IMG/VR virus record: IMGVR_UViG_3300020207_000020
Coordinates: 1-64,000 of that record
Origin: a virus
Length of the DNA stretch: 64,000 bases
Strand: one strand, 5' to 3'
Shown here: one piece after another, positions 8,941 through 18,833 of the stretch
Layout of the letters: each line of letters begins with the position of its first letter
Numbering within the stretch: the stretch's first letter is position 1
The notes under the pieces: model-generated
The model's input: only the letters and a program-made list of their open reading frames with translations
The model's database searches: none
What the model was told of the DNA's origin: nothing
Position numbers and translations under genes: made by a program

Positions 8941-11900
8941 ATGGCAATTAATCTAAACGTATCTCCATATTATGACGATTTCGATCCGAATAAAAAATTC
9001 AATCGAGTTGTCTTTAAGCCTGGCGTTGCTGTTCAGGCTCGTGAACTTACACAGATGCAAGATTATTTTTATGAAACCATAAAAGATTTTGCTGATTATG
9101 TATTTGTAGATGGTGCAGCTGTTCGTGGTTGCGAGGCAGAACCCCTAATTGTTGATTATGTGAAGATCAACGATACGGACTCAAACGGAAGTACGGTCTC
9201 AAATGATACTCTTGCAAATTATATTGGTGACAAACTTGTAGGTTCTACGACTGGTATAGAAGCGATTGTCTACGATGTAAAAACTGGCGTTCAAACAGAA
9301 GTTACCGACAAAAAAGTTATCTACCTTCAGTATGTGAAGGGGAACGAAGAACTCAGGGGAGACGGTATCAATAAAAGATTTGATTCTGGAGAAACCCTTA
9401 CTGTTGTAAGTACAAATTCTGATAGAAATGGTGATACATTTGTTGTAAATACTGATACTGATTTAACCAGTTTCACAAACAACTTTTATGGTATGATCTT
9501 GGACTTCAGTATGCCAGAAGGCGTATTGTATGCACAAGGTCGTTTTATTAAACACGAAACACAGAAAATTAGATTAGACCCATATACAGCAAAAGTCAAC
9601 TACTTTCTGGGTGTAGTTCTAAACGAAGAAATTGTAACATCTGATGACGATGGCACTCTTCTTGATCCAGCTACTGGCGCATTTAATTATAATGCACCTG
9701 GCGCAGATAGAACAAAAATTACTACCACACTTACAAAGGTTCCTTTTGGTAGTGAATACGCTAATAGTACTTTCTACAAACTTGGTGACCATGTTGCTTA
9801 CGAAGGAAATATTTACGAGGTTACTTCTGCTGGTACTTCTCCTTCTAGTGATGGAGCTCCAGTACATCTTTCTGGTTCCGTAACAAGTGGTTCCGTAGAA
9901 TTTACCTATTATGAATTTCCAGAAAATTTTACTTCTGTTTATAAAATTGTAAACGGAAGACTTCAGAAAAAACTAAATGAAGAATTAAAAGAACTTTCTG
10001 AACTAGGAAAAACTTTAGCTAGAAGAACCAGTGAAGAATCTGGTGATTATGTTATTAATCCATTCACGTTAGAAATCATCGAACACCTTAGAACCGTAAG
10101 GGGCGTTACTTTTAACCTTAGCACTGATGAGTCTTTTGCTAGAGGAACATTTGTAAACCACAATGGAAATCTCTACGAGGTAGTCAATGGTAATGGCACC
10201 TCTGATCATACAATTCCACCAACCCACACCGAAGGCACTGCAACTTCTGGAAGTGTTGTTTTTCAATACCGTGGAGACTCCTATAGAATTGACAATGATG
10301 GATATCATTATGCAACCGATGCAACAGACCCAGGCGATCCAAACTTTGTAGTTGCTAAGGTATCCCCAGGCATTGCTTATGTTGACGGGTATCGCAGAGA
10401 GTTCATACAAAACAATTATGTCAAAATAAGAAAAGGAACGTCAACAAAAATTCAAGAAGCGTTAGATGTCTCTTTGTCTTATGGTAATTTTTTCGATTGT
10501 GTTGAAGTTGTTGGTAATTGGAACTTAGAACAAGGCGCTCAAGTACAACTTGGACACTATGGGGTTAGTCCGAACCTAAGTCCAGCTTACGCTGCTACTG
10601 GGGACGGTGATCCAAACAATTATGGCAGTGGTTCTTTTGGTTCTACTTCTGCTCCTGCCACCGTTCTCGGAACGTGTAGAGTTCGCAGTGTAAAACACAT
10701 TGGTGGAACTATTGGAACAGCTAGTGCTGTACACCGAATTTTTGTTTATGATGTAAAACTTCGTGGAGGTGATCTCAAAGATGCTAGAGTTCTTTTCTAT
10801 AATGATCCCAACGGAAACAACGGTGTTGCCGATTTACTTCTCTATGATTTAAACGGAGACGGATTAGGGGATTCTGCCTTCTTACAGGCATCGCAACAAA
10901 ATAGAATGGTGTTCCCAGTATCTTGGATGGCAACTAAAACTCTATATGCTGCTGGTGCTGGTACTCTCGATACGCAGTATTATTACACCGAAGAATTTAA
11001 TATTTCAACTCTCGGTGATGGAACTTTTGAGATTTCAACTTCTTCCTTGGGATCAGAAGTAACCCTACCCTATTCTAGTTCTCCCACACAAGGAGAGTTG
11101 GACAATTCTTTCTATGTAGTTACCAAAAATGTTGTCACTATTAATGGCACTGCCTATTCGGCCGGACAACAGGTTAGACTCACTCCATCAATGGTAGTTG
11201 GACATACCACTCAACAGATGGACTTTGACCTTGGAACCGTAAGTGGAGCTGTTGATCTTTACATTCAAGTAAAATTGAAAGTGGTTGATGCTGAACCAGT
11301 TCAGAAAAACTACAATATTAATAGATACGTCAAAATTCGTACAAATGATAATGCCGGTGGAGCTAATGGCCCGTGGGGTCTTGGTATTACAGATGTGAAG
11401 GAAATAGTATCGGTTTATATCACAGATTCAGATAACAATGCATATTTGGATGATGACGATGATCCAGTTGATTTCAAAGACGAATTTGTTTTGGATAATG
11501 GCCAGCGAGATAGCTATTATGGCCACGCCCAATTAGTTAAAAAGGGCAGTTCAACTCTCAATACTACTAACAAGTATATTACAGTTAAATTAAGTCACTT
11601 TGTTCCAGACTATAGCAGTTCAAACGGAACATACTTTGCCGTTGATTCGTATCCAGTAGATGATACTGGTTCTACTGGAATATACACATTTGAAATTCCA
11701 TATTACAGATCACAAAAACTTGGTACTTATGATCTGCGAGACTGTATTGACTTTAGACCATATGTAAAAAATACTGCTGTTTCTGCGAGCATTCTTGCAG
11801 CTGCAACACAGAATCCATACAAGACAGAGGAACTAGAACTCCCAACAAACGGAATTCAGTACCCGATTACGTCTACTCCATTTACTACCGATGTTGAGTA

Positions 11901-14900
11901 TTATCTGCCAAGAACAGATAGACTTTATATTAGTAAAAATGGAACGATGAAAATAGTAGAGGGTGTTTCTGACATACCCTCTAGACCCCCCGTATTGAAA
12001 GAGGGGATGCAAATCGCTGAGATTAGGATTCCTCCATATCCATCTATAGCTAGAAATCTTGCTGTTAAGTTTGGAGTAGTAGAAAAATCTGTTGGTTTCT
12101 TCTTGAAGGGACAAACAAGAAGATATACAATGAAGGATATTGGTGCCATCGAAAAGAGAATTGGTAGGCTGGAATATTACCTAGCACTGTCTCTTATGGA
12201 AATGGCTGCAAAAGATAAGGTTATCCTAGACGCAAATAATAACGATAGATTTAAAAATGGTATATATGTAAACCCATTTGACAGTGATCTACTAAGTGAT
12301 ATCGCTGATCCAACTTACAATGCTGCTTACAACTCTATGAAAAAAGAGATGGCGCCAAACTTTGATGAGTCGGAAATATCCTTGATGTTGAATGCCAACT
12401 ATGGAAATAGTGGTTGGTCTTATATGGGACAACATATCACACGACCATATGAAATAGCTGATCTTTTAGAAAACAGATTTGCCACAAAAACTAGAAATTG
12501 TGTTGGTGAACTATTGTTTAACTACACTGGTAAAATGGAGTTGTTCCCCAGATCGGATAACTGGGCAGAAACATCAAACCTACAACCAATGAACTTGACT
12601 GCTAGTAACCAAGCTGGTGCTCAGGCGGTTGCAGCTAGTGTCAATGCATCACAAAACATTGTTGGTTCTAGTACTACTTTTGAAATGGGTGCTGTTGTAA
12701 ATACTGGTACTCCTTGTAACCCCTCACAACAATTCGTGCCAGGGGCAAGTAACCAGACAACCAACACAGTTGACATCACTCAAGGGAATGACGGTTCATT
12801 CCAAGTCTCAGCTGATGCTCCCATAACTGGTGGATTCCCGCAAACAATGGTTCCTGTTGGTGGTGGAGGTATGTGGGAACAGGTTGGTGAGGGACAGATA
12901 GATGTTTCTATCTCTGGTGAGGTTAATGTAAATGGTAGTTATGACCAAATTGTAACTACACAAGACATTCAAGCTTCAACTACTAACTATTTGTTGAATG
13001 CTTCTGCTACATCTGCCGGTTCTCTTGAATTTAATATTGGTAATGTTGTTAGAGATGTAAGTCTACTTCCTTACATGAGAAACAAAAAAATTGGTGTTCG
13101 TGTTACAGCAATGAAACCAAACACCAGATTGTATGTTTACTTTGATAATGATAATGTTACTGAGTTTTGTGCTCCCGCATATGTAGAAGATTATATTGAC
13201 ACTACAGACGAAACAGAATCGCTAAATAGTGGATTTGATAGTCTTACTTCGGTCTGGGCATCTGGGTCTCAGGGAGATGGTTCTGTATTTGAACAGTGTA
13301 TATATCCACCAACTATCAGAACAGATATTATTACGAATGAAGGCGGAGATGCTGCCTTCATACTTGATTTGCCTGGCAATAGATTCCCAGTGGGAACCAG
13401 AAGAATCTGGGTAGTAGACGATCCTCAAAACAGAGATAACTTTATTACCACTCAAGCAGAAAATCAATACTCCGCTTTTGGTTTGCATCAAGCAACTCAA
13501 GAAGTTAGTTTGACTGCTGAAATTTATACAGTAGAGTATGGCACTACAGCCGTAGATGGTGGAACTTCTACTGTAGGTACTGTTGTTACTGATGTGAAAA
13601 ACACCAATGCAGAAATAAATGTATCTATTGACGACCTAGAAGCTAACATCGATGTTACTCAACCGCAATTTATTTTCCATCCACCTAGGCAGTTTGGTGA
13701 TCCAATAGCTCAATCTTTCACTGTTGAGAATTCTCCTACGCCAGTTTTCTTGTCTCAGGTAAAAGTATTCTTTAGAGAAAGACCAGGCGAAAAAGATGGA
13801 GTAACTTTGCCAGAAACTCTTCTGTTTTCTGACGTATCGGCTACAGAACTCAAAATTGGCAGATCATATAAAATTGTAGAATCTGGAAACACCGATTGGG
13901 CTGATGTTGGAGCATCTAGTAGTGATGTGGGTACAATATTTACCGCAACTCAGGCTGGTACTGGTACTGGTGTTGTTCAGCCCACCATTGGCGGTATTAC
14001 AATGGAAATAAGAAAGTGTCTGAACGGATATCCGACCAAAGAAATTTTAGGTACATGTACTTTGTCGCATCAGGCAGTAAAAACTACACCAGATATTTCT
14101 GGTGGTAATGCAACCAATTTTGATTTTAGGGCGCAATACGCTACTACATTCTATTTTGGAGATCAAACTTACGCCGTGGGAGTCACTGGTCAAAACAGTA
14201 ACATCAATGGTAGACCAGTTGTATTAGACCCAACAGAAGAGTATGCATTTGTACTGTTGCCACAAAACAACAACCCGAATTACAATATTTGGGTATCTAA
14301 GTTAGGCGAAAATAAGATTGGTACTCAATCGGATAGAGTTACCGCTGATGAAACATACAGTGGTATGTTGTTTACTTCTTCTAACAACAGAACGTGGACA
14401 CCACACCAAGGTGAAGACATCAAGTTTGTTATGTATGCTAATACTTTCCCCACTGGTACTGGTACGGTAGAAGTTGTCAACGAACACGCAGAATTTGTGA
14501 TCGGTGAAGAATTCACTGGAGGAAAACCAGACCCATCTAGGCCTGGAACTTGGTATAGTTTCAACCACACTATCAATGAAGGTGGTGTCAATTACGCAGT
14601 CGGAGATACCATAACTCTTGATACATCTAGAAACAGATGTCCAAAGGGTATCATATTTGAGGTAACCGAGATTGACAGTGGTCTGGGTACTGGTGGTGGT
14701 GTTGTTACTGCTGTAAAACCGATACAGTATCACGATGGATCAAAAGACTCATTTGAGGCGAAACCCTATACATTTGGTTCTACCGATGGATCAAACAATA
14801 CTTTCATACAATCCACAACTAGTGGAGGCGGAGCTGGATTTGAAATAAATCTTTCAATCAAATCAATGAGAATGAAAAAGATTGATAATCAAAAAAATAG

Positions 14901-16221
14901 ATACGATTTCATTTTACCAGAATCTACCAACTTGTTTGATGTAGATGATATTCTTGTTGACGGAGACACCACTTTGTTGCCAAGAGCAGATGAACTTTGG
15001 TGGTGTGATCAAGTGAATAGGAAGTCCATGTATATTCAACAGGCTGGACTCAAAAAGATTATTAATACATCTAGAACATCAATGACTGTAAAAGAGTTTA
15101 TTGAAACCGATATAGCTATTGGCAGAGCCGTCACAAACTCCACTGGTACGAATACTCGTGGAAATGAATTCGTAAACATGACACCAACTCTATTTACCGA
15201 CACTTCCAGAGAAGCAGCTATTTACTCTTTGAGTGAAGAATTAGGATTTACTGGTACTGATATTTGGTCTAAGAAGAGTTATAGACATCATGTTGTTCTG
15301 ACTAATACGAATCCAAATGTATCTCCAATTCTAAATCCTTCTAGATTTTCTGCTATTGTACGAGAAAACGTTATTAATAATACTTTTACTGATGAAGAAA
15401 CTCCTTTGGGTGGTCAGGCTAAATCCAGATTTATCAGTAAGATAGTTAGACTCGCTGATGGTCAGGAAGCGGACGACATAAAACTTTCTGTTTCTCTGTT
15501 TACTCCGCCTGGGTCTAGTGCAAAAGTATACTTTAGAGGATTGCACCCACATGATGATTCTGATATTAGGAGAGAATTAAATTGGATTGAAATGGAATAT
15601 GATGAAGCAAATCCAAATGGAGCTCCTGCTGCAAAAACTTCATTTATTGATTTGGATTACAAACTTCCCAGTTCTGCTTTAAATGCTGAAGGAAAGTTTT
15701 CTTATAACACTGATAGGATTTCTGCTGTTACTATTACTAACAGCGGCAGTGGTTATGCTTCTATTCAAGAGGTTCCTCTTTTCATATCTGGGGGTGGTGA
15801 TGTAGCAATAAAATCTTTGAGTTCTGGTGCAATAAATGAAGTGGAAATTGTAAACCCAGGCTCTGGATATAATGGCGTTGCTCCTACTATTCAAGTTGGA
15901 TACGAACATGAACTTGCTGAGACGTATCAAACTGGTCAATTGGTTGCTTACGGTGGAAACACATATGAAGCAATTGTTGGAGGTATAACTGCTGCTGTGT
16001 CTGGTTCCGAACCTACTCATACCAGTGGTACTGCTACCGATGGTACTATTACTTGGCAATATCGTGGTACACAGGCTACAATGACTGCAACAATAGATAC
16101 AGCAGAATTTGTTCAATTCAAATATTTCCAGTGTAAGATCGTTTTCTGTGCAGAAAATACTTCTTTAGTGCCAAAAGCAAAACAACTTAGAATGATTGCT
16201 TGTCAGGCTGGTGCAGTGTAA
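8941..16221 (+). CDS. Giant DUF4815-type virion/baseplate protein
   Basis: A 2426-residue protein. Its N-terminus (NVSPYYDDFDPNKKF, FKPGVAVQARELTQMQ) is the DUF4815 signature found in large tail or baseplate proteins of marine myoviruses. The chain is a composite: PTH-type modules at 9766-9915, 10135-10280 and 15922-16075; a module with GNTDWADVGA at 13832-13983; and glycine-tyrosine modules near 15715-15900. No catalytic site is apparent. It fills the place of T4 genes 9 to 12, so a peripheral baseplate or fibre-anchoring role is likely. The stop overlaps the next ATG as TAATG. Confidence 0.8.
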   Translation: MAINLNVSPYYDDFDPNKKFNRVVFKPGVAVQARELTQMQDYFYETIKDFADYVFVDGAAVRGCEAEPLIVDYVKINDTDSNGSTVSNDTLANYIGDKLVGSTTGIEAIVYDVKTGVQTEVTDKKVIYLQYVKGNEELRGDGINKRFDSGETLTVVSTNSDRNGDTFVVNTDTDLTSFTNNFYGMILDFSMPEGVLYAQGRFIKHETQKIRLDPYTAKVNYFLGVVLNEEIVTSDDDGTLLDPATGAFNYNAPGADRTKITTTLTKVPFGSEYANSTFYKLGDHVAYEGNIYEVTSAGTSPSSDGAPVHLSGSVTSGSVEFTYYEFPENFTSVYKIVNGRLQKKLNEELKELSELGKTLARRTSEESGDYVINPFTLEIIEHLRTVRGVTFNLSTDESFARGTFVNHNGNLYEVVNGNGTSDHTIPPTHTEGTATSGSVVFQYRGDSYRIDNDGYHYATDATDPGDPNFVVAKVSPGIAYVDGYRREFIQNNYVKIRKGTSTKIQEALDVSLSYGNFFDCVEVVGNWNLEQGAQVQLGHYGVSPNLSPAYAATGDGDPNNYGSGSFGSTSAPATVLGTCRVRSVKHIGGTIGTASAVHRIFVYDVKLRGGDLKDARVLFYNDPNGNNGVADLLLYDLNGDGLGDSAFLQASQQNRMVFPVSWMATKTLYAAGAGTLDTQYYYTEEFNISTLGDGTFEISTSSLGSEVTLPYSSSPTQGELDNSFYVVTKNVVTINGTAYSAGQQVRLTPSMVVGHTTQQMDFDLGTVSGAVDLYIQVKLKVVDAEPVQKNYNINRYVKIRTNDNAGGANGPWGLGITDVKEIVSVYITDSDNNAYLDDDDDPVDFKDEFVLDNGQRDSYYGHAQLVKKGSSTLNTTNKYITVKLSHFVPDYSSSNGTYFAVDSYPVDDTGSTGIYTFEIPYYRSQKLGTYDLRDCIDFRPYVKNTAVSASILAAATQNPYKTEELELPTNGIQYPITSTPFTTDVEYYLPRTDRLYISKNGTMKIVEGVSDIPSRPPVLKEGMQIAEIRIPPYPSIARNLAVKFGVVEKSVGFFLKGQTRRYTMKDIGAIEKRIGRLEYYLALSLMEMAAKDKVILDANNNDRFKNGIYVNPFDSDLLSDIADPTYNAAYNSMKKEMAPNFDESEISLMLNANYGNSGWSYMGQHITRPYEIADLLENRFATKTRNCVGELLFNYTGKMELFPRSDNWAETSNLQPMNLTASNQAGAQAVAASVNASQNIVGSSTTFEMGAVVNTGTPCNPSQQFVPGASNQTTNTVDITQGNDGSFQVSADAPITGGFPQTMVPVGGGGMWEQVGEGQIDVSISGEVNVNGSYDQIVTTQDIQASTTNYLLNASATSAGSLEFNIGNVVRDVSLLPYMRNKKIGVRVTAMKPNTRLYVYFDNDNVTEFCAPAYVEDYIDTTDETESLNSGFDSLTSVWASGSQGDGSVFEQCIYPPTIRTDIITNEGGDAAFILDLPGNRFPVGTRRIWVVDDPQNRDNFITTQAENQYSAFGLHQATQEVSLTAEIYTVEYGTTAVDGGTSTVGTVVTDVKNTNAEINVSIDDLEANIDVTQPQFIFHPPRQFGDPIAQSFTVENSPTPVFLSQVKVFFRERPGEKDGVTLPETLLFSDVSATELKIGRSYKIVESGNTDWADVGASSSDVGTIFTATQAGTGTGVVQPTIGGITMEIRKCLNGYPTKEILGTCTLSHQAVKTTPDISGGNATNFDFRAQYATTFYFGDQTYAVGVTGQNSNINGRPVVLDPTEEYAFVLLPQNNNPNYNIWVSKLGENKIGTQSDRVTADETYSGMLFTSSNNRTWTPHQGEDIKFVMYANTFPTGTGTVEVVNEHAEFVIGEEFTGGKPDPSRPGTWYSFNHTINEGGVNYAVGDTITLDTSRNRCPKGIIFEVTEIDSGLGTGGGVVTAVKPIQYHDGSKDSFEAKPYTFGSTDGSNNTFIQSTTSGGGAGFEINLSIKSMRMKKIDNQKNRYDFILPESTNLFDVDDILVDGDTTLLPRADELWWCDQVNRKSMYIQQAGLKKIINTSRTSMTVKEFIETDIAIGRAVTNSTGTNTRGNEFVNMTPTLFTDTSREAAIYSLSEELGFTGTDIWSKKSYRHHVVLTNTNPNVSPILNPSRFSAIVRENVINNTFTDEETPLGGQAKSRFISKIVRLADGQEADDIKLSVSLFTPPGSSAKVYFRGLHPHDDSDIRRELNWIEMEYDEANPNGAPAAKTSFIDLDYKLPSSALNAEGKFSYNTDRISAVTITNSGSGYASIQEVPLFISGGGDVAIKSLSSGAINEVEIVNPGSGYNGVAPTIQVGYEHELAETYQTGQLVAYGGNTYEAIVGGITAAVSGSEPTHTSGTATDGTITWQYRGTQATMTATIDTAEFVQFKYFQCKIVFCAENTSLVPKAKQLRMIACQAGAV

Positions 16222-16487
16222 TGAGTATAAATAAGTCAATGAATAGACCAATGATGGATAACGAAGTATCTTCGGAACAGTATACCAGAGACCCTCATTC
16301 TGGTGCTCTTTTATCTGTGGATCACGCTGGTCTTCAACGATATAAAAGAAAAATAGCTTCTGACATTAGAGGAAAAAAACAAATTTCCGAAATGTCAAAT
16401 GATATAAATAGTTTGAAAGAAGAACTCAAAGAAATGAAAAACCTCTTGAGCACGTTTTTAAATTCTTACAACAAAAATGACAGATAG
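16221..16487 (+). CDS. Small coiled-coil protein, unknown
   Basis: 88 residues starting at the ATG that overlaps the DUF4815 stop; an upstream non-ATG start at 16200 is less likely because TAATG coupling is common here. The N-terminal half is charged and Met-rich. The C-terminal half (NDINSLKEELKEMKNLLSTFL) is a strong short coiled coil. Position between the giant baseplate protein and a fibre gene suggests a structural connector or chaperone, but the protein is not recognised. Confidence 0.65.
   Translation: MSINKSMNRPMMDNEVSSEQYTRDPHSGALLSVDHAGLQRYKRKIASDIRGKKQISEMSNDINSLKEELKEMKNLLSTFLNSYNKNDR
16226..16233 (+). promoter_or_regulatory. TATAAATA box at the start of the 16221 gene
   Basis: Exact late-promoter box spanning codons 2-5 of the small coiled-coil gene, too far inside to serve that gene. 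It could add transcripts of the fibre gene 260 bases downstream; chance cannot be excluded. Confidence 0.35.
16403..16410 (+). promoter_or_regulatory. Late promoter box before the 16496 fibre gene
   Basis: Second exact TATAAATA within the 16221 gene, 86 bases before the fibre ATG, a distance similar to other boxes in this window. Confidence 0.5.
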
Positions 16488-16495
16488 GGACTAAA

Positions 16496-17341
16496 ATGGC
16501 TACGATTACTTTAAGGTCAGCAAAAGGGTCTCCACTTACTAACACCGAAGTGGATACAAACTTTACCAACCTAAACAACGACAAATATGAGTCTGGTGAT
16601 AACGCTTCTTTTGGTACTCTAAGTGCTACTGGAAATGTAACATTTGGCATTGCTGCTTCTGTTACAGCTGCTGGTACTACTCAGGGAACTGCAACTGCAA
16701 TCACAAAAACTTATAATATTGTCGAAACCGCTTCTGCGAATCAAGGTGTTGTACTTCCCTCAGCTGCTGCTGGTTTGATCATCAATATCTACAATACTAG
16801 TGGTGCTACTATCAAAGTTTATCCCACTTCTACTGAGACCATTGATGGTGGCGCCGCAAACGCAGCCGTTGAACTGGTGACAGACAATGGTTCTGAGTTT
16901 GTTGGTACTGGAACTGGTGCTTGGCAACAGGTAGGTTCTGGTGGTAACAACGTGGAAGACTTTACTATCAATGGTACTGCTTCACTTCTTGGAGACTTGA
17001 AGGTTGGTGTAACTGCTTCTGTTTCTTCTGCTGGTACTTCCCAAGGAGATGCTACTGCACTCACAGAAACTTTCAACGCAATTACTACTGTTGGCTCTTC
17101 TTCTCAGGGTGTAAAACTTCCTGCTGCTGCAGCTGGACTTACTATTGTTGTTGCTAACACAACTTCAACCGATTGTAAATTGTATCCGAATACATCTGAT
17201 ACGATCAATGGCGGAAGTTCTAACGTTGCGGTAACTTTGCCCGCACATACAACATTTACTTTGACATGCAAAGATACTACAGATTGGATCAGACATCGTG
17301 GACTCGCTGTGTTCAACTCTAGTGGTACATTGATTAACTAA
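16496..17341 (+). CDS. Fibre-like structural protein with internal duplication
   Basis: 281 residues. The N-terminus (LRSAKGSPLTNTEVDTNF, then LNNDK) is a leader seen on fibre proteins of marine T4-like phages. The rest is two copies of a beta module: about residues 54-135 and 165-255. Both have ASV..AGT.QG.AT, then QGV.LP.AAAGL, then Y...(S/T).(D/E)TI(D/N)GG. Small, Thr/Ser/Gly-rich and without Cys-rich or catalytic motifs. A fibre or fibre-associated role is inferred from leader, composition and context. Confidence 0.7.
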   Translation: MATITLRSAKGSPLTNTEVDTNFTNLNNDKYESGDNASFGTLSATGNVTFGIAASVTAAGTTQGTATAITKTYNIVETASANQGVVLPSAAAGLIINIYNTSGATIKVYPTSTETIDGGAANAAVELVTDNGSEFVGTGTGAWQQVGSGGNNVEDFTINGTASLLGDLKVGVTASVSSAGTSQGDATALTETFNAITTVGSSSQGVKLPAAAAGLTIVVANTTSTDCKLYPNTSDTINGGSSNVAVTLPAHTTFTLTCKDTTDWIRHRGLAVFNSSGTLIN

Positions 17342-17352
17342 GGAGTTTATAG

Positions 17353-18327
17353 ATGGCTGGCCCAATAACACTAAAAGCAGGTTCATATCCAGCTGCCGCA
17401 GATGGTTTGCAAGGATTTCGTGAGCTTACTAATACCGAAATTGCAAACCAAATTGCTGGTGTTATTACATCAAAGTTTGCAACTGATACTGATGGAACTG
17501 GTACTGCCGAACTCGTAGTAACTACTGGAAGTCTTTCTGCTGGAGTTACTAACATTGGTTCTTTCTCGGATAGAGTGAGACAGGAATCGGTTGGAGCTCA
17601 TCCAGCAAGTGGCGCTATTAGCACTACTACAAACACTTTCGGTCAGGTGAATACTGTTTTATCAGAAAATCCTACCAGACCTTTGAGATGGAATGGGTCT
17701 GGAGTAGAAGAAAGTAGTGATGGAGAAATTGACACAGAAATTTTAGATATTGTTATTAATGCGATGGTATCAGAAGATGCTAATACTGTAGGTCAGTATA
17801 AAATTGACACATCTTCTCCGGCTGGAGGAACGTGGACTGCTAGATATACTATCACTGATACTCAGACAGATGGCACAACTGTCTCATATTATTTGTGGCA
17901 AAAAACTGGTGTTACCACTAATGCTGGTACTGATAGTAATCTCCTGTTAAAATCTGATGACTTTGGTAATGTCACAGAAATGTCAGTTGCTGATGTAGAA
18001 ACGCTGGATAATAGTTTTAGAAACAGAATTATCTCTTCTGGTGTAGGAACATATCTTGTTCAGACTGGTTCGCCCACAGACCCAGGCACATGGGTTCAAA
18101 TGGGTGGAACAATGACAGACAACCTCAAAGATATTACAAATGTAAATTATGCGGGTGGTTATACTGGTACATATACTGGTTACTATGACAGATTCTTCTC
18201 TGGATATTTAAACGGGTCTTATGCTGGTAGTTATTCTGGTACATATACTGGTTACTATGCTGGTGCTACGATTCAGTCTTCATCTTCTACACAAGAAACA
18301 AAACAACTTTTCTTGAGAACCGCTTAA
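17353..18327 (+). CDS. Fibre-like protein with Gly-Tyr-rich tip
   Basis: 324 residues. The N-terminal half is a Thr/Ser-rich beta region beginning AGPITLKAGSYPAAADGL. The end is unusual: a run of Y-G-T-Y units (YTGTYTGYY, SGYLNGSYAGSYSG, YTGTYTGYYAG, roughly residues 266-305) followed by SSSSTQETKQLFLRTA. Such aromatic-glycine ends are common on adhesin tips of tail fibres. The ATG has an AAGGAG site (17340-17345). A hairpin terminator follows the stop. Confidence 0.7.
   Translation: MAGPITLKAGSYPAAADGLQGFRELTNTEIANQIAGVITSKFATDTDGTGTAELVVTTGSLSAGVTNIGSFSDRVRQESVGAHPASGAISTTTNTFGQVNTVLSENPTRPLRWNGSGVEESSDGEIDTEILDIVINAMVSEDANTVGQYKIDTSSPAGGTWTARYTITDTQTDGTTVSYYLWQKTGVTTNAGTDSNLLLKSDDFGNVTEMSVADVETLDNSFRNRIISSGVGTYLVQTGSPTDPGTWVQMGGTMTDNLKDITNVNYAGGYTGTYTGYYDRFFSGYLNGSYAGSYSGTYTGYYAGATIQSSSSTQETKQLFLRTA
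18166..18259 (+). repeat. 22-bp exact direct repeat encoding the Gly-Tyr tip
   Basis: The 22 bases at 18166-18187 recur exactly at 18238-18259 and encode GTYTGYY in each copy. The repeat could allow recombination-driven length change of the fibre tip. Confidence 0.9.
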
Positions 18328-18343
18328 TCAATTGACATATATA

Positions 18344-18377
18344 ATAGTGAGTGTTGTGGTGACACTCACTATTTTTT
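18344..18377 (+). terminator. Rho-independent terminator after the fibre genes
   Basis: An 11-bp perfect stem (18344-18354 with 18362-18372), a 7-base loop and a following T run (to 18377). It separates the fibre genes from the next operon. Confidence 0.88.
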
Positions 18378-18395
18378 TACATTATGAGGAATATT

Positions 18396-18833
18396 ATGTC
18401 AGACCTCCCCAAGTACAAAAATCCTAGATGGGTCGATAAAGAAACTCGCCGAGTATGGTGTGAAATTCTTGTCGGAGAAAGATATCATCAATGTAATATT
18501 AATGCTGGCAACCCAGAAGAGGGTCTTGTCAATAAAGATTTTGATAATATCATGGAAGAGTTTGGTGAAGAAGTTCTTGATGAGAATACCAAACTTTATG
18601 AAGAAAATTTAGATGAAGATCGAAAGAAGGCTGAAGAAGCTAGAGAAGTTCACATCAATCGGATCAAACAAGAAACTCTCTTTGAGATGAAACTTGAAGC
18701 ATTTGAGATTGATCTAATCAAAGAATCTCCCAACAAAGAATTAAAAAAACTTCTTAGAAAAGCTAAAACCGTTGTTGAGGTTCAGGCTTACGCAACACTT
18801 TTATTACAAGAAGCTATCTCTAATTCTGAATGA
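18396..18833 (+). CDS. Unknown 145-residue charged protein
   Basis: Start chosen at 18396, which has a GAGG site (18387-18390) at good spacing; an in-frame ATG at 18384 lacks one. The N-terminus has NPRWVDKETRRVWCEI, the middle is highly acidic and helical (about residues 45-90), and the end has a Leu-rich helix (KELKKLLRKAKTVVEVQ). It overlaps the next gene by ATGA. Position right after fibre genes would suit a fibre-assembly helper, but nothing specific supports that. Confidence 0.65.
   Translation: MSDLPKYKNPRWVDKETRRVWCEILVGERYHQCNINAGNPEEGLVNKDFDNIMEEFGEEVLDENTKLYEENLDEDRKKAEEAREVHINRIKQETLFEMKLEAFEIDLIKESPNKELKKLLRKAKTVVEVQAYATLLLQEAISNSE

Noticed and set aside
18148-18268. CRISPR-like or tandem-repeat array at the fibre tip
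   Set aside because: Only two copies of one 22-base repeat, in frame in a coding gene and without spacers of equal size.
18332-18350. TTGACA followed by a TATAAT-like stretch after the 17353 gene
   Set aside because: The two elements are only two bases apart and the sequence is part of the terminator hairpin region; no spacing of about 17 is available.
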